The notes: generated by a model from the sequence alone, not told the origin. A stretch of 64,000 nt of DNA from Nitrospina sp052156635 (GCF_052156635.1 NZ_JBQKUO010000001.1:248001-312000); one strand, 5' to 3'. Positions 42,254 through 53,819 are shown, counted from the stretch's first letter. A program made the numbers and translations.

Positions 42254-44953
42254 TTAATGATGCGGGGGGATCTTGTCCAGTTCAGCGGTGATGGAGGCTT
42301 TGTCACACGCCTCCGCCATGCGCTGCAATCGGGCGGCAAGCTTTTCTTCCTCCGGACCCATATGCGCCATCGCCGGGAGCAGTTTTTCGAATTCATCGAA
42401 AAGCCCTTTCGACAGCGCCTCCCGCATCTCCTCCACCACCACGGTGGGAATGGAGAGTTGGGTGTACTCAATGGCCGGCTCCTCCGGCTCGCTCCCGTTC
42501 CCGTTGTCCTGGCAGCCGGCAACAAACTCCACGGACATGATACGACGGATGGCCTCCAGAAGCTCCTCCCGGACCAGCGGTTTGGAGATGACCGTGGTCA
42601 CCCCGTTATCCAGGAACATTTTCTTTTCGTGATCCAGTGCGGAGGCTGAAACCATGACAATTCGGTACCGGTCGGGCCCATGCCTGCGGGAGATCTGGCG
42701 AAGCATTTCCAATCCGTCCATTTCCGGCATGCGGTAATCAATAAGAAGAAGGTCGGGGTTCCATTCCTCAAGCACGGCCAGTCCCTCGCGCCCGTTCACG
42801 GCGATTCTGACCTCCATGCCGGCGCGCTGGAGAATTTCCTGCATGATGTCCAGATGGTTGGGGTCGTCATCCACAATGAGAGTGCGCAGGGATATTCCGG
42901 GTGCCAGGGTGACGTGTTTTTTCAGATCCGCCGGGCCCACCCTCAGTGGGCGCTCGGAGGGGAGCAGCGGCAGTTCGAAAGAAAACCGCGTGGGGCCGCC
43001 ATTTTTAGATTCCAGCTTCATGTCCCCGCCCATCAGTTCCACCAGTCGCCTGCAGATGGCCAGTCCGAGGCCGACCCCACCCTTTTCCACACCCGCTTTG
43101 CCCTGCTCAAATATGCCGAACACGGCATCCTGGTTTTCAGGGGCGATGCCGGGGCCGGTGTCGATCACTTCGAACCGGTAAACGTCCCCCTCCGCCCGGG
43201 TTACCCGCAATTCCACACGGCCCGATTCCGTGAACTTGAAGGCGTTGTCGAGCAGGTTGCTCAATACCTGGTGGATTTTCTGCTCGTCCCCGAACACAGG
43301 AAGGGGGCGATCCACATCGCCCGTGACCGCCCATTCCAGTCCCTTGCCGCGACACAAGGCCCCGTAACGGGAGTCCACTTCCCAGACCAGGTCATTGAGA
43401 TTGAAAGGATGAATATGCAAATCTTCCTTGCGCGCCTCGATCTTGGAAATATCCAGGACATCGTTGATCAATTGCAACAGCCGCGATCCGGAATGGTAAA
43501 TCCCCTTGATCTTCGCCTTCTGTTTGGAATCGAGTTTGGGGTCGCGGTCCAGGATCTGCGCATACCCGAGCACCGCATTGAGAGGGGTGCGGATCTCATG
43601 ACTCATGTTGGAGATGAACAGGCTTTTGGCCTGGTTGGCTTTTTCCGCATCCTTTTTCGCAGCGAGAAGTGCTTCGGCCTTGGTCGAAACCTGTTTTTCC
43701 AGTTCCTCCAGGTGCAACACCAACTCGTCCGTCATGTTTTTGAAGGACAGGGAGATGTCCTGGATGGGCTCGGTCTCTGCCACCGGGCTTTCACGTACCG
43801 AATCGGATGGAACCCTTTCCCGACCGGGACGGACACGGGGCCGGGTGGTTCGCATGAGTTTTTCCGCGGGCTGAACGAAGGCGAAAATAAGAATCCCGCC
43901 CACGACCAGCGCAAGCAGAATCAGGACCCCCCATATGCCTCCCAGACCCATGCGCAAAACGGATATCGGCTCCAGAACTTCTTTCGCGTCCATTTGGAGG
44001 ATGAGGGACCAGCGAAGTCCGGAAACATTTTCAAAGTTCCGCGACCGCTGGTAGGTGATCAGAGATGTCTGCCCCCCTTTTTCCTGGAAATAATGACCAT
44101 TCTCTCCTGCAAGCACCCGCGACACGGGTTCCCACGAGGACAGGTCTTTTCCAAAAGGATGGATCCTTGCCGGGCTCCTGCCGCCTGTGATGGAATTGGC
44201 CAGACTGCTTAAAATCACCGAGCCCTTGCCATCGACAAGGAAATAATTGAGGGACTGGATGGATTCCTCTTTTTTAAACTGATCCAGCAGATTGCGGATG
44301 ATCACAATGTGAAGGCCGGCCTTGATCATTCCCACAAACCGGTTCTCGTCGTCCCTCATGCGTACGGCCAGCGTTGTGGAAAAGGAATCGGTGCTCTCAT
44401 CGAACGCAATGTCTTCCACATACACGTCGTCTTCCGACTTCAGCGCTTCCTGGTACCAGCTTTCGTCTGCCTGGTAATAATCCGTCGTGCGGGGGGAGGC
44501 GGCTATCAGCGCACCATACCGGTTGGTGGCGAAGATTTCGTTGAACACCTCCACGCCGTATTTCTTTTGCAGAAACCGGCGTTTTTCGGTGAAGGTTCGG
44601 GACAGGGGATTGTTCAGGAGAGTTTGGACCGTCCCTGTATCCTGTCCAGCCAGCCAGGCCTCGTCCGTCTGGCGGATGAAGGCGTCGCGGTCCGGCAGGG
44701 CGTCGAACTCCCGGTTGGATTGCTCGACCATTTCCATTATGGGCAGGCTGTGAGCCAGGATCTGGAGCTCCTCACCACGCATGAAAAGGATGCGGTTTAC
44801 GGACTCCAGCGTGCTTTCGGTCAAGTTCTGAATTTCGCCCGCAATGCGTTCCTTAATAATGGACTGGGAATGATTGAGAAGAAAATAACCGAGCATTCCA
44901 ACCAGAACGCCCACCAGCGCAATCAGACCAAAGATCTTCCTGGAAGTATTCAT
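42254..44953 (-). CDS. Double-Cache hybrid histidine kinase with C-terminal helical domain
   Basis: An 899-residue paralog of the kinase at 39583-42000. Helix 1 is at about 8-26, the double-Cache sensor at 30-335, helix 2 at 338-360, HisKA has His452 in MSHEIRTPLNAVLGYAQ, a HATPase follows, and a receiver (690-805) has Asp739 in LLIDYRMPEMDG. The HAMP is eroded: after QPAEKLM comes a disordered Arg/Pro/Glu linker, and only a second HAMP-like helix (FKNMTDELVLHLEEL) remains. Residues 835-899 form a helical tail similar to the His-less HPt-like domains of some hybrid kinases (VEEMREALSKGLFDEFEKLLPAM). ATG 44953 (MNTSRK) starts the membrane helix; the longer in-frame start at 45070 adds an implausible basic segment. 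Confidence 0.92.
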   Translation of the reverse strand: MNTSRKIFGLIALVGVLVGMLGYFLLNHSQSIIKERIAGEIQNLTESTLESVNRILFMRGEELQILAHSLPIMEMVEQSNREFDALPDRDAFIRQTDEAWLAGQDTGTVQTLLNNPLSRTFTEKRRFLQKKYGVEVFNEIFATNRYGALIAASPRTTDYYQADESWYQEALKSEDDVYVEDIAFDESTDSFSTTLAVRMRDDENRFVGMIKAGLHIVIIRNLLDQFKKEESIQSLNYFLVDGKGSVILSSLANSITGGRSPARIHPFGKDLSSWEPVSRVLAGENGHYFQEKGGQTSLITYQRSRNFENVSGLRWSLILQMDAKEVLEPISVLRMGLGGIWGVLILLALVVGGILIFAFVQPAEKLMRTTRPRVRPGRERVPSDSVRESPVAETEPIQDISLSFKNMTDELVLHLEELEKQVSTKAEALLAAKKDAEKANQAKSLFISNMSHEIRTPLNAVLGYAQILDRDPKLDSKQKAKIKGIYHSGSRLLQLINDVLDISKIEARKEDLHIHPFNLNDLVWEVDSRYGALCRGKGLEWAVTGDVDRPLPVFGDEQKIHQVLSNLLDNAFKFTESGRVELRVTRAEGDVYRFEVIDTGPGIAPENQDAVFGIFEQGKAGVEKGGVGLGLAICRRLVELMGGDMKLESKNGGPTRFSFELPLLPSERPLRVGPADLKKHVTLAPGISLRTLIVDDDPNHLDIMQEILQRAGMEVRIAVNGREGLAVLEEWNPDLLLIDYRMPEMDGLEMLRQISRRHGPDRYRIVMVSASALDHEKKMFLDNGVTTVISKPLVREELLEAIRRIMSVEFVAGCQDNGNGSEPEEPAIEYTQLSIPTVVVEEMREALSKGLFDEFEKLLPAMAHMGPEEEKLAARLQRMAEACDKASITAELDKIPPHH

Positions 44954-45578
44954 TGGCAATGGTTCCCACCCCTTATTCGACGAACACCGGAGATTGCCCA
45001 AACGTCTCAAAAAAAAACTGAGGCTTCTTCGTTTTCCGACCACTTTGCTCTCGATCCACCTCCGAACCACATTTGCATTGGCGGAACCTGTTCACACACA
45101 AATCCGTATTCCAAACGGATTTCTGCCTTTTCTCAATTACAAACCTTACCTTTATGTTATCTGAAAACCATCAAATTTTCTCCAAAAATAAGGTAAACAG
45201 AATATTTTTTATCAGACAAACCCCCTAATATACCCTACTTCATAGCAATATGGTTTTGACCCTAAACCCAAAACCAAAAGGACTTCCGCTGATCCGGGAG
45301 TTCAATTAATACGGCACTTTCTGCACGATGGCTTTCCAGGGGACCCGCCCTTTTCGCAAGCGCTTTCTCAAAATCGACTTCCCGCCGACCTTCATTTCGC
45401 CCATCATTCAGTTTCGTTTATCCGATATCGTGAAGATGAGGTCCAACCAGGGGACCAGAGGTTCGTCTTTAAATGGAAATTTCCCGGAGAGGGGCCTACT
45501 TTTATATAGGTGGAGCCTTTTAAATCAAAGGTTCCTTGTTGTGCGTGCGGGTAACAAATAACAATATCGAGGTTTGCC
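44954..45578. other. Divergent intergenic region, no gene seen
   Basis: A 625-bp gap between the hybrid kinase (minus) and the haem-oxygenase-like gene (plus). It is partly AT-rich and must contain both promoters, but I found no convincing promoter pair, hairpin or RNA. An in-frame stretch at 45328-45561 lacks any ribosome site and looks like chance. Confidence 0.5.
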
Positions 45579-46406
45579 ATGAACTCCAAAAAGCAATTCG
45601 ACGAATTTTGGGCAACCATTCAAACGCGAATTCACCAGCATCCTGTCATCGTATACAACCCTTACTGCAAATGGTTTCGGCAGGGAACATTCACCCTCGA
45701 GGATCTGATTCACCTGTTCACGCAATTCGCCGTTTTTTCAAAATGGTTCCTGCTCGTACAGATGATGCGCATGATGCACGCACCGGACCTGGAGGCGGAG
45801 GCGCACGCACGTTACATCCTGGCCAACGAACTGGGCGTGCACATCAACCCCGACGGCACCACCGAAAACCAGCCGTTCAAAACCCGCTGGGCCCACATCA
45901 ACTGGTTGCGCGACACCGCTCAACCACTGGGCCTGAACCCGGAACTGCTGGGAAGCTGGGACGCGGCCACACCTTCCACAAGGCGTTTCATCAGCGGCCT
46001 GGAGGAAACCTACGGAAGCAAGGACGGGGAAGTCGGACGCGGTGCCAGTTACGCCATCGAAACCTGGGCGGCCTGGGGCATCGGCACCTCCGAGGAGGCC
46101 AACAACTTCTGGAAAGAACTGATCGGCGGACTCGAAATCTACAACGAAACCTGTCACGCTTACGGCGACCCCGCCATCCCGCTCGACTTCTTCGAGTTCC
46201 ATTTCAACAGTGAGAAGGGTCATGGCGACAACGTGCTGGAGGAACTGCAGCAGGCATTCCACAAGCCGGACTTTGACAACGAAAAGTTCCTGCAGGCGGG
46301 AGAAAAGGCGCTGGACGCGATCTACACATTCTGGATGGGGCTCGACCGCGACCGCCACAACCGGGAAGCCATGCGGAACCATTATCCGCTCGTGGTGGGA
46401 GCCTGA
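45579..46406 (+). CDS. Haem-oxygenase-like diiron (PqqC/TenA-fold) protein
   Basis: A 275-residue all-helical cytoplasmic protein of the PqqC/TenA/CADD-like superfamily. Acidic and His residues suited to a diiron site appear in order: PDLEAEAHARYILANELG, RRFISGLEETYGS, GASYAIETWAAWGI and FFEFHFNSEKGHGDNVLEE. The fold family includes CADD, UndA and SznF-type oxygenases as well as cofactor-free PqqC. No pqq or thiamine genes adjoin it, so the substrate is unknown. GAGG lies 7 nt upstream of ATG 45579. It is monocistronic, with a terminator 38 bp after its stop. Family membership is probable; the reaction is unassigned. Confidence 0.75.
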   Translation: MNSKKQFDEFWATIQTRIHQHPVIVYNPYCKWFRQGTFTLEDLIHLFTQFAVFSKWFLLVQMMRMMHAPDLEAEAHARYILANELGVHINPDGTTENQPFKTRWAHINWLRDTAQPLGLNPELLGSWDAATPSTRRFISGLEETYGSKDGEVGRGASYAIETWAAWGIGTSEEANNFWKELIGGLEIYNETCHAYGDPAIPLDFFEFHFNSEKGHGDNVLEELQQAFHKPDFDNEKFLQAGEKALDAIYTFWMGLDRDRHNREAMRNHYPLVVGA

Positions 46407-46444
46407 AACAGTTAGGACTACCGAAGTAAGCAAAGAAAATCAAT

Positions 46445-46479
46445 CGGCCCGCGGACGTGTCCCAACGGGCCGGTTTTTT
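46445..46479 (+). terminator. Rho-independent terminator
   Basis: CGGCCCG (46445-46451) pairs with CGGGCCG (46466-46472), followed by six T residues (46474-46479). It ends the haem-oxygenase-like transcript. Confidence 0.85.
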
Positions 46480-46498
46480 GGACTTTTTGAAGGGCGCC

Positions 46499-48469
<1,971 letters not shown>

Positions 48470-48503
48470 CACCGTCTCCTTAAAAAAAGTCGGATCAATC
48501 GCG

Positions 48504-49682
48504 TCACACCAGTTCGATCACCATCGCCGTGGCCTCGCCGCCGCCGATGCACAGACTGGCGCATCCACGCTTCTTACCCTGCGTCTGGAGCGCATTGAGC
48601 AGCGTAACCAGGATGCGTGCCCCCGTCGCGCCGATAGGATGGCCCAGAGCAATCGATCCCCCATGCACGTTCACCTTCTCCGGGTCGAGACCCAGTTGGT
48701 CGTGCACGGCAAGGGACATCGGAGCGAAGGCTTCATTGATTTCGAACAGGTCGATGTCCCGGATCTCCAGCCGCACCGCCGCAAGCACTTTCCGGATGGC
48801 CTCCACCGGCGCCAGCGCGAAGGTGTCCGGCGACTGCGCGTGCGTGGCATATCCCAGGATGCGCGCCAGCGGTTTGTGGTTGGCAGACGGCTTGCCGACG
48901 ATCAACGCCGCCGCGCCGTCGCTCAGTTTCGCTCCGTTGGCCTTGGTGATGGTGCCCCCCGGCTTTTCGAACACCGGCGGCATCGAGTCGAACTGGTCCA
49001 GATTGTCGAGGTGCGGCTGCTCGTCGTGATCGACGGTCTGCGTATACGTCCGGTGCCATACGGGAACGGTCACCAGTTCCTTCGCCACGATGCCCTTGTC
49101 CATCGCCTTGCGCGCGCGGGTGTAACTTTCTTTTGCGTACGCGTCCTGCGCCTCGCGAGTGTAACCGAGACGGTGCGCGAGGATCTGGCTCAACTCACCC
49201 ATGTGCCGGTTCTCATGCGGGTCCCACAGCCCGTCGTGGATCATGCCGTCCACCATGTGGGCGTTTCCCAGCTTGTGGCCGCGCCGCATGTGCGGCACGA
49301 GGAACGGCGCGCGGCTCATGTTCTCCATCCCCCCGGCGACAACAAAATCGGATTGATTCAGCCGGATCGATTGATCCGCCATCATCACCGCCTTCATGCC
49401 GGAACCGCACACCTTGTTGACGGTGGTAGCGCCGACGCTGTCCGGGATGCCGGAATGCAATGCCGCCTGCCGCGCCGGGGCCTGGCCCACGCCCGCGGTC
49501 AACACGTTGCCGAGGATCACCTCATCGATGTCCTCACCCTCGAACCCGCCACGTTTGAGGGCTTCGCGGATGGCGAACGCCACCAGTTCCGGTGCGGGCA
49601 CCGGCGCGAGGGCGCCGTTGAAACGCCCGATGGGCGTGCGCACGGCGCTGTATATGTAGGTGAAGGAGTTTTCCCGGCTCAT
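48504..49682 (-). CDS. Acetyl-CoA acetyltransferase (thiolase)
   Basis: A 392-residue thiolase. Catalytic Cys lies in VNKVCGSGMKA, with the conserved FEINEAFA, GGSIALGHPIGATGAR and CIGGGEATA motifs complete; length is standard. In this operon it most likely cleaves acetoacetyl-CoA with CoA into two acetyl-CoA, completing tyrosine breakdown. It lies 25 nt after the flavin reductase gene, with GAAAGG upstream of its ATG, and 34 nt before acetoacetyl-CoA synthetase. Specificity for acetoacetyl-CoA rather than longer substrates is inferred from context. Confidence 0.93.
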   Translation of the reverse strand: MSRENSFTYIYSAVRTPIGRFNGALAPVPAPELVAFAIREALKRGGFEGEDIDEVILGNVLTAGVGQAPARQAALHSGIPDSVGATTVNKVCGSGMKAVMMADQSIRLNQSDFVVAGGMENMSRAPFLVPHMRRGHKLGNAHMVDGMIHDGLWDPHENRHMGELSQILAHRLGYTREAQDAYAKESYTRARKAMDKGIVAKELVTVPVWHRTYTQTVDHDEQPHLDNLDQFDSMPPVFEKPGGTITKANGAKLSDGAAALIVGKPSANHKPLARILGYATHAQSPDTFALAPVEAIRKVLAAVRLEIRDIDLFEINEAFAPMSLAVHDQLGLDPEKVNVHGGSIALGHPIGATGARILVTLLNALQTQGKKRGCASLCIGGGEATAMVIELV

Positions 49683-49707
49683 TGGAGTGACCTTTCAGGT
49701 TGGCCCG

Positions 49708-50352
49708 TCATTTTTTGACCGTGGGGCGTTCCATGCGGAACCGGTCGGTGGTCTTGGCATAAAAGTCCGCGCCCATCCGGCCGACGTTGTTGAGCAGTTC
49801 GGGAGGGATTCCCTTTTTCCACTCGATGGAGGAAAGGGATTCGGAAAGATAAATTTCACGCACGTCGCCCAGCACCAGCGTGCCCGTGCCCGCGCCGCTT
49901 CCCAAAGGCACCGTGCGGTTGAGTTCGCACACCAGTTGCACCGGGCTTTCGGCGATGAACGGCGGTTTGCCTTCCCCGCGCTCGATCACCGCCACCTTGG
50001 CTTCCTCGAACTCGCTGACGCCGTAGTCGAACGGCGCGGAGCTCAGGTTCGCCTTGTCCGCCGCCTCGTACGAAACCACACCCACCACGTACTCGCGCGT
50101 GGCCCTGATGTTTTTCAGCGTGTCCTTCTCCGATCCGTCGCGGTTGAAGAAAATGGAATTGGAGATCATCGGCGGGTTCATCGAACAGATGTTGAAATAA
50201 CTGAACGGCGCGAGATTGCGTCTGCCGTCGGCGGAGATGCTGGAAATCCACGCGATGGGACGCGGCTGCACGATGGAATTCATCAGGTGGTACACATCCA
50301 CCCAGAAATGGTCCGCCGGACGGATGGCGGCATAGCCGTTGTGTTGGGTCAT
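49708..50352 (-). CDS. Flavin reductase-like (FMN-binding split-barrel) protein
   Basis: A 214-residue soluble protein of the flavin reductase/DIM6-NTAB family: VQPRPIAWISSISADGRRNLAPFSYFNICSMNPP, FFNRDGSEKDTLKNIRATREYVV and a C-terminal KTTDRFRMERP. The family binds FMN and often reduces it with NAD(P)H or supports a monooxygenase. The start ATG 50352 overlaps the hmgA stop as ATGA, a clear sign of translational coupling. Its role in tyrosine breakdown is not part of the textbook pathway; it may provide reduced flavin or protect the Fe(II) dioxygenases (inference). Confidence 0.85.
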   Translation of the reverse strand: MTQHNGYAAIRPADHFWVDVYHLMNSIVQPRPIAWISSISADGRRNLAPFSYFNICSMNPPMISNSIFFNRDGSEKDTLKNIRATREYVVGVVSYEAADKANLSSAPFDYGVSEFEEAKVAVIERGEGKPPFIAESPVQLVCELNRTVPLGSGAGTGTLVLGDVREIYLSESLSSIEWKKGIPPELLNNVGRMGADFYAKTTDRFRMERPTVKK

Positions 50353-51518
50353 TTGCGGGTCTCCTGCCAGCTTTTGGGATAATCCGGGTCTTCCAGCGCT
50401 TCGCCTTCCGCCGTCAATATCATCGGCGCGAAGGTATCGACCATCACCGCCTGCTCCTCGGTCTGTTTCGCCCCGATGGACCCCGCATACGCGCCGGGAT
50501 GGGGTCCGTGCGGAATGCCTGATGGATGGTAGCTGATCGAGCCGCGCTCGATGCCCTTCCTGCTGGTGAAGTTTCCGGAATGGTAGAACAGCAACTCGTC
50601 GCAGTTGACCGACGAATGGTAGAAAGGACACGGCACCGCTTTGGAATCGAAGTCCAGAGGCCGAGGCAGGAAACTCATCACTGCGAATCCCCCACCCGCA
50701 AACGTGAGGTGCGAGGTGGGAGGCAGGTGCACGCGGCCGGTTTTGGGCTGGATGGCGTCGAGGTTGATCGCGTACGGGTACACGTAACCGTCCCAGCCTT
50801 CCAGGCGGAAATAGTTCTCGGAATAATGTGTGCGCGTGAATGCGCCCTGCCGCTTGCGCACGATGGACACCGGCTCCTCGTTCTCAAACAGGTCCGCATC
50901 CCATTCCGGCAGTTGAAAACTGCGCTCGGAATACGGCGCGTCCATCTTGAACTGCCCCGCGTCGTGGCGGAACTCCGGGGGGATGTCGATGTCGCGTTTG
51001 CCCTCCACGTACAGCAGACCGGGAGGGGTGTCGAAGCGGAAGCGGTACGGACACGACCGCGGGATGACGAGGTAGTCGCCCGCGCGCAATGTTATTTTGC
51101 CGAACAGGCTTTGCAGTGTGGCTGCTCCCTCGTAAAGGAAGAACAGCTCGTCGGCGTCGTTGTTGGCGAAAAAGGTTTTCTCTTCTTTTGCCGGATGACA
51201 CAGCCCGTAAGTGAGGTCGTCGTTGAATGCCAGCAGGGTGCGGCCGGTGATGAAATGCTTTTCCGGCTGAACCTGCCAGCCGCGGAAATGCCGTCGCTCC
51301 AGAAGCGCCTCGCCGCGCGGTGTGGGGCGCCCCCACGCCGCCTCGGTATAGACCTCGCGCATCGACTCGCCGGTCGGCGGGTGGTGCATGTACAGGATTG
51401 AATAAGGCTCTTCAAACCCTTCGCGCGTGAAGCAGTATTCGTTGAGCAGTTTCGATCCCGCGTAGTGCGCGGTGTGGTGCATGGGTGCGATGTTGCCCAG
51501 CTGCATGTAACGGAACAT
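50349..51518 (-). CDS. hmgA: Homogentisate 1,2-dioxygenase
   Basis: A 389-residue Fe(II) dioxygenase that opens the homogentisate ring to maleylacetoacetate. Cupin-like metal and substrate motifs are visible: NDADELFFLYEGAATLQSLFG, RAGDYLVIPRSCPYRF, PCPFYHSSVNCDELLFYHSG and SYHPSGIPHGPHPGAY with conserved His/Glu. It is somewhat shorter than proteobacterial/eukaryotic enzymes (about 430-445) and resembles the shorter bacterial HGD-like group. The gene begins 6 nt after the FAH-family gene and its stop overlaps the flavin reductase start. Order in the operon matches the pathway. Confidence 0.93.
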   Translation of the reverse strand: MFRYMQLGNIAPMHHTAHYAGSKLLNEYCFTREGFEEPYSILYMHHPPTGESMREVYTEAAWGRPTPRGEALLERRHFRGWQVQPEKHFITGRTLLAFNDDLTYGLCHPAKEEKTFFANNDADELFFLYEGAATLQSLFGKITLRAGDYLVIPRSCPYRFRFDTPPGLLYVEGKRDIDIPPEFRHDAGQFKMDAPYSERSFQLPEWDADLFENEEPVSIVRKRQGAFTRTHYSENYFRLEGWDGYVYPYAINLDAIQPKTGRVHLPPTSHLTFAGGGFAVMSFLPRPLDFDSKAVPCPFYHSSVNCDELLFYHSGNFTSRKGIERGSISYHPSGIPHGPHPGAYAGSIGAKQTEEQAVMVDTFAPMILTAEGEALEDPDYPKSWQETRK

Positions 51519-51524
51519 GAAGAT

Positions 51525-52376
51525 TCAACCGACCCTGTGGGTCAGCCTCCCTATGTGTTCGATTTCCAGTTCAACCACGTCGCCGCTGTTCAAAAAACGG
51601 TCGAGTTCCAGTCCGCATCCACCGCCCACGGTACCGCTGGCCAGCACGTCGCCGGGGTACAGCGTCTGGTACTCGCAGGCGAAGGCGATGGCCTGCTCGA
51701 AAGTGAAATGCGACGAGCCGCTGTTGGCTTCCGTCAGCAATTCCCCGTTCACCCAGGCACGCATGGTGAGGTTGCGCGGATCGGGAATTTCGTCGGGCGT
51801 CACCATCCACGGCCCGAGCCCCGTGTTGAAGTCCTTGCCCTTCGCCGGGCCCAGCCCGACTTTCATGACTTCAGCCTGGAGCGCGCGCGCGGAAAAATCG
51901 TTGACGATGGTGTACGCGCCGATGCAGTCGGTGGCCTCCTTCTCCGAAACGCCGCGGCATTCCTTTTTGAGGACCACGCCCAGTTCCAGCTCGAAATCCT
52001 TTTTCTTCTCACCGGGGGGAAAGATGACGGTGGTGTTGTGTCCGCTGAAACAGCGCGGCGAACCGTTGTACCACACCGGGTACTGGTACCATTCCGGCAC
52101 CATCTCCAATCCGCGCTTGCTCCGGGCGGTCCTGACATGCTGTTCGAACGTGTAGAAATCCATGAACGCCCCGGGTTTTTCCACCGGCGGCAGTAGCGTG
52201 ACCACTTCCAGCGGCAGGCCGGGTTGTTCCACGATTTTGCGCAACAGGGAATCGCCTGCGTGCAGGGCGTTGAGCGCCTCCACGGTATTCATGCCGATCA
52301 ACGGGAACACGTGGCCTTCATGGAGCAGGCCGTCGTGAGACGGCTGCCCCGGTGCCACATAGCGCAACAGCTTCAT
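51525..52376 (-). CDS. Fumarylacetoacetate hydrolase-family protein
   Basis: A 283-residue FAH-fold hydrolase. The metal and catalytic regions are GHNTTVIFPPGEKKKDFELELGVVL (acidic ligands), TIVNDFSARALQ and GPAKGKDFNTGLGP, then SGTVGGGCGLEL. It cleaves fumarylacetoacetate, or a related diketo acid, to fumarate and acetoacetate. It overlaps hpd by 4 nt (52373-52376, ATGA) and precedes hmgA by 6 nt. Its length fits the smaller FAH-domain enzymes rather than the approximately 420-residue classical FAH. Because no maleylacetoacetate isomerase is seen here, it might accept maleylacetoacetate directly (inference). Confidence 0.9.
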   Translation of the reverse strand: MKLLRYVAPGQPSHDGLLHEGHVFPLIGMNTVEALNALHAGDSLLRKIVEQPGLPLEVVTLLPPVEKPGAFMDFYTFEQHVRTARSKRGLEMVPEWYQYPVWYNGSPRCFSGHNTTVIFPPGEKKKDFELELGVVLKKECRGVSEKEATDCIGAYTIVNDFSARALQAEVMKVGLGPAKGKDFNTGLGPWMVTPDEIPDPRNLTMRAWVNGELLTEANSGSSHFTFEQAIAFACEYQTLYPGDVLASGTVGGGCGLELDRFLNSGDVVELEIEHIGRLTHRVG

Positions 52377-53503
52377 GAAACCGACTCCTGCATTTCGATG
52401 GCCTCGAACAGGGCGCGGAAGTTGCCCTCACCGAACCCGGGATGTCCGCACCGCTGAATGATTTCGAAGAAAAAGGGACCCGCGTTTTCCTCGTGGTACA
52501 GGCCTGACGCGTCCTTGAGGAAAATCTGAAGCAGGTAGTCGCCGTTATCGCCGTCCACCAGGATGCCCGCTTTTTTCAGGTCGCTGATCTCTTCCCTGAT
52601 TTTACCGATGTTCTGTTTGGCGATGCGTTCCGGAAGCATGTCGTAATAGGTATCCGGCGTGTCGAGAAATTCAATGCCGCGGCCCTTCAGCGTCTCCACC
52701 GTTTCCAGCAGGTTGTCCACCGCCAGCGCGATGTGCTGGATGCCCGCGCCATGGTTGCGCTCGACGAAGGTCTGGATCTGCGACTCGTTGAAGTGCGGGT
52801 ACAGCGGTTCGTTGGTGGCGAACTTCACCTGCGAACCCGGATCGTACATGACCTGCGACGACAGTCCCGTGCCCTTGCGCCCGGACCGGGTGTCCGGTGT
52901 GTGGAACGACACGCTCCAGAATTTTTTGAAGTCCAGCACATGCTCGAAAAAATTGTAAACCGGGTACAGCGTACGGGCGTTGATGGTCATGTGGTCGATA
53001 TTCTTGAAGGGGGACCGCTCCGCCGGGGGATGCGACACCTTTTCGAACATGGGAATGTCTTCCTCGTTGCCCGTGACTTCGAGAAACGTGATTTCCAGAA
53101 ACCCGATGGGGGTGGCGATGGTCACGAAGCGGTGGCGGCTGTGGCCCGCTTCCACCACCTTTTCCGGATGCACGAAGGTGGCGTGATGCTCTTTCAGGTA
53201 ATCGACGGCGCGGTCGAGGTCTTCCACCTGCAGGGTGACGTTGCGGATGCCGGGGCAGAGGATTTTGAGGTACTGCGCGGTGTAGCTGTGGTTCGACAGA
53301 GGCGTCGAGACCATGAGGCGAACGTCATTGGCGGAAAAATAGATGGCCTTGCTTTTGAACCGCTCCTCCCATTGAGGGGTGGACCGGTGGGTTTCCACGA
53401 GGCCCATCTTCTCGATGTAAAAGTTACGGCTGCGGTCGAAGAAGTCGACCACGAATTCCACCGAAAAAACCTTTCGGATGCCTAATTGGGAAGCTGTGTC
53501 CAT
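52373..53503 (-). CDS. hpd: 4-Hydroxyphenylpyruvate dioxygenase
   Basis: A 376-residue two-domain vicinal-oxygen-chelate enzyme converting 4-hydroxyphenylpyruvate to homogentisate. Iron ligands are the His in FKNIDHMTIN, the His in GAGIQHIALAVDN and the Glu in GPFFFEIIQRCGHPGFGEGN, and the C-terminal gating helix FRALFEAI is present. It is the first gene of the operon; CGGAG lies 9 nt before ATG 53503, and the 316-bp gap upstream (53504-53819) must hold its promoter, though I see no convincing hexamer pair there. Operon order hpd, FAH, hmgA fits tyrosine/phenylalanine degradation. Confidence 0.96.
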   Translation of the reverse strand: MDTASQLGIRKVFSVEFVVDFFDRSRNFYIEKMGLVETHRSTPQWEERFKSKAIYFSANDVRLMVSTPLSNHSYTAQYLKILCPGIRNVTLQVEDLDRAVDYLKEHHATFVHPEKVVEAGHSRHRFVTIATPIGFLEITFLEVTGNEEDIPMFEKVSHPPAERSPFKNIDHMTINARTLYPVYNFFEHVLDFKKFWSVSFHTPDTRSGRKGTGLSSQVMYDPGSQVKFATNEPLYPHFNESQIQTFVERNHGAGIQHIALAVDNLLETVETLKGRGIEFLDTPDTYYDMLPERIAKQNIGKIREEISDLKKAGILVDGDNGDYLLQIFLKDASGLYHEENAGPFFFEIIQRCGHPGFGEGNFRALFEAIEMQESVS

Positions 53504-53819
53504 GTTGCGACTCCGTTGGAAGTGAACCCGTACAACCTTCTTATGAATATAGGTCCCGGAAAACCGCTTGGCACTTAATATTTAGATGAGGATCCATGCA
53601 GGAGGGATTCGCAATTATCCACGGATTAAGAAGCGATTATACAAATCATTTTCAGCATGCCTCTGTACGGGGCGGAGGAACTTTCATCGTGGAGGTTTTA
53701 TCCGGCCGGGGTGACCGTGACAGGGAACGGTTTGTCCATTGAGGATAATATTTGCTATTTGGCTTCAATTGCCCGAACCTGTTTTGAAAGGTTCACACCG
53801 AATCCTTGCCAGCCGTTGT

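Noticed and set aside
45328..45561. 77-codon plus-strand frame before the haem-oxygenase-like gene
   Set aside because: No ribosome site, no recognisable domain, and it occupies a probable promoter region.
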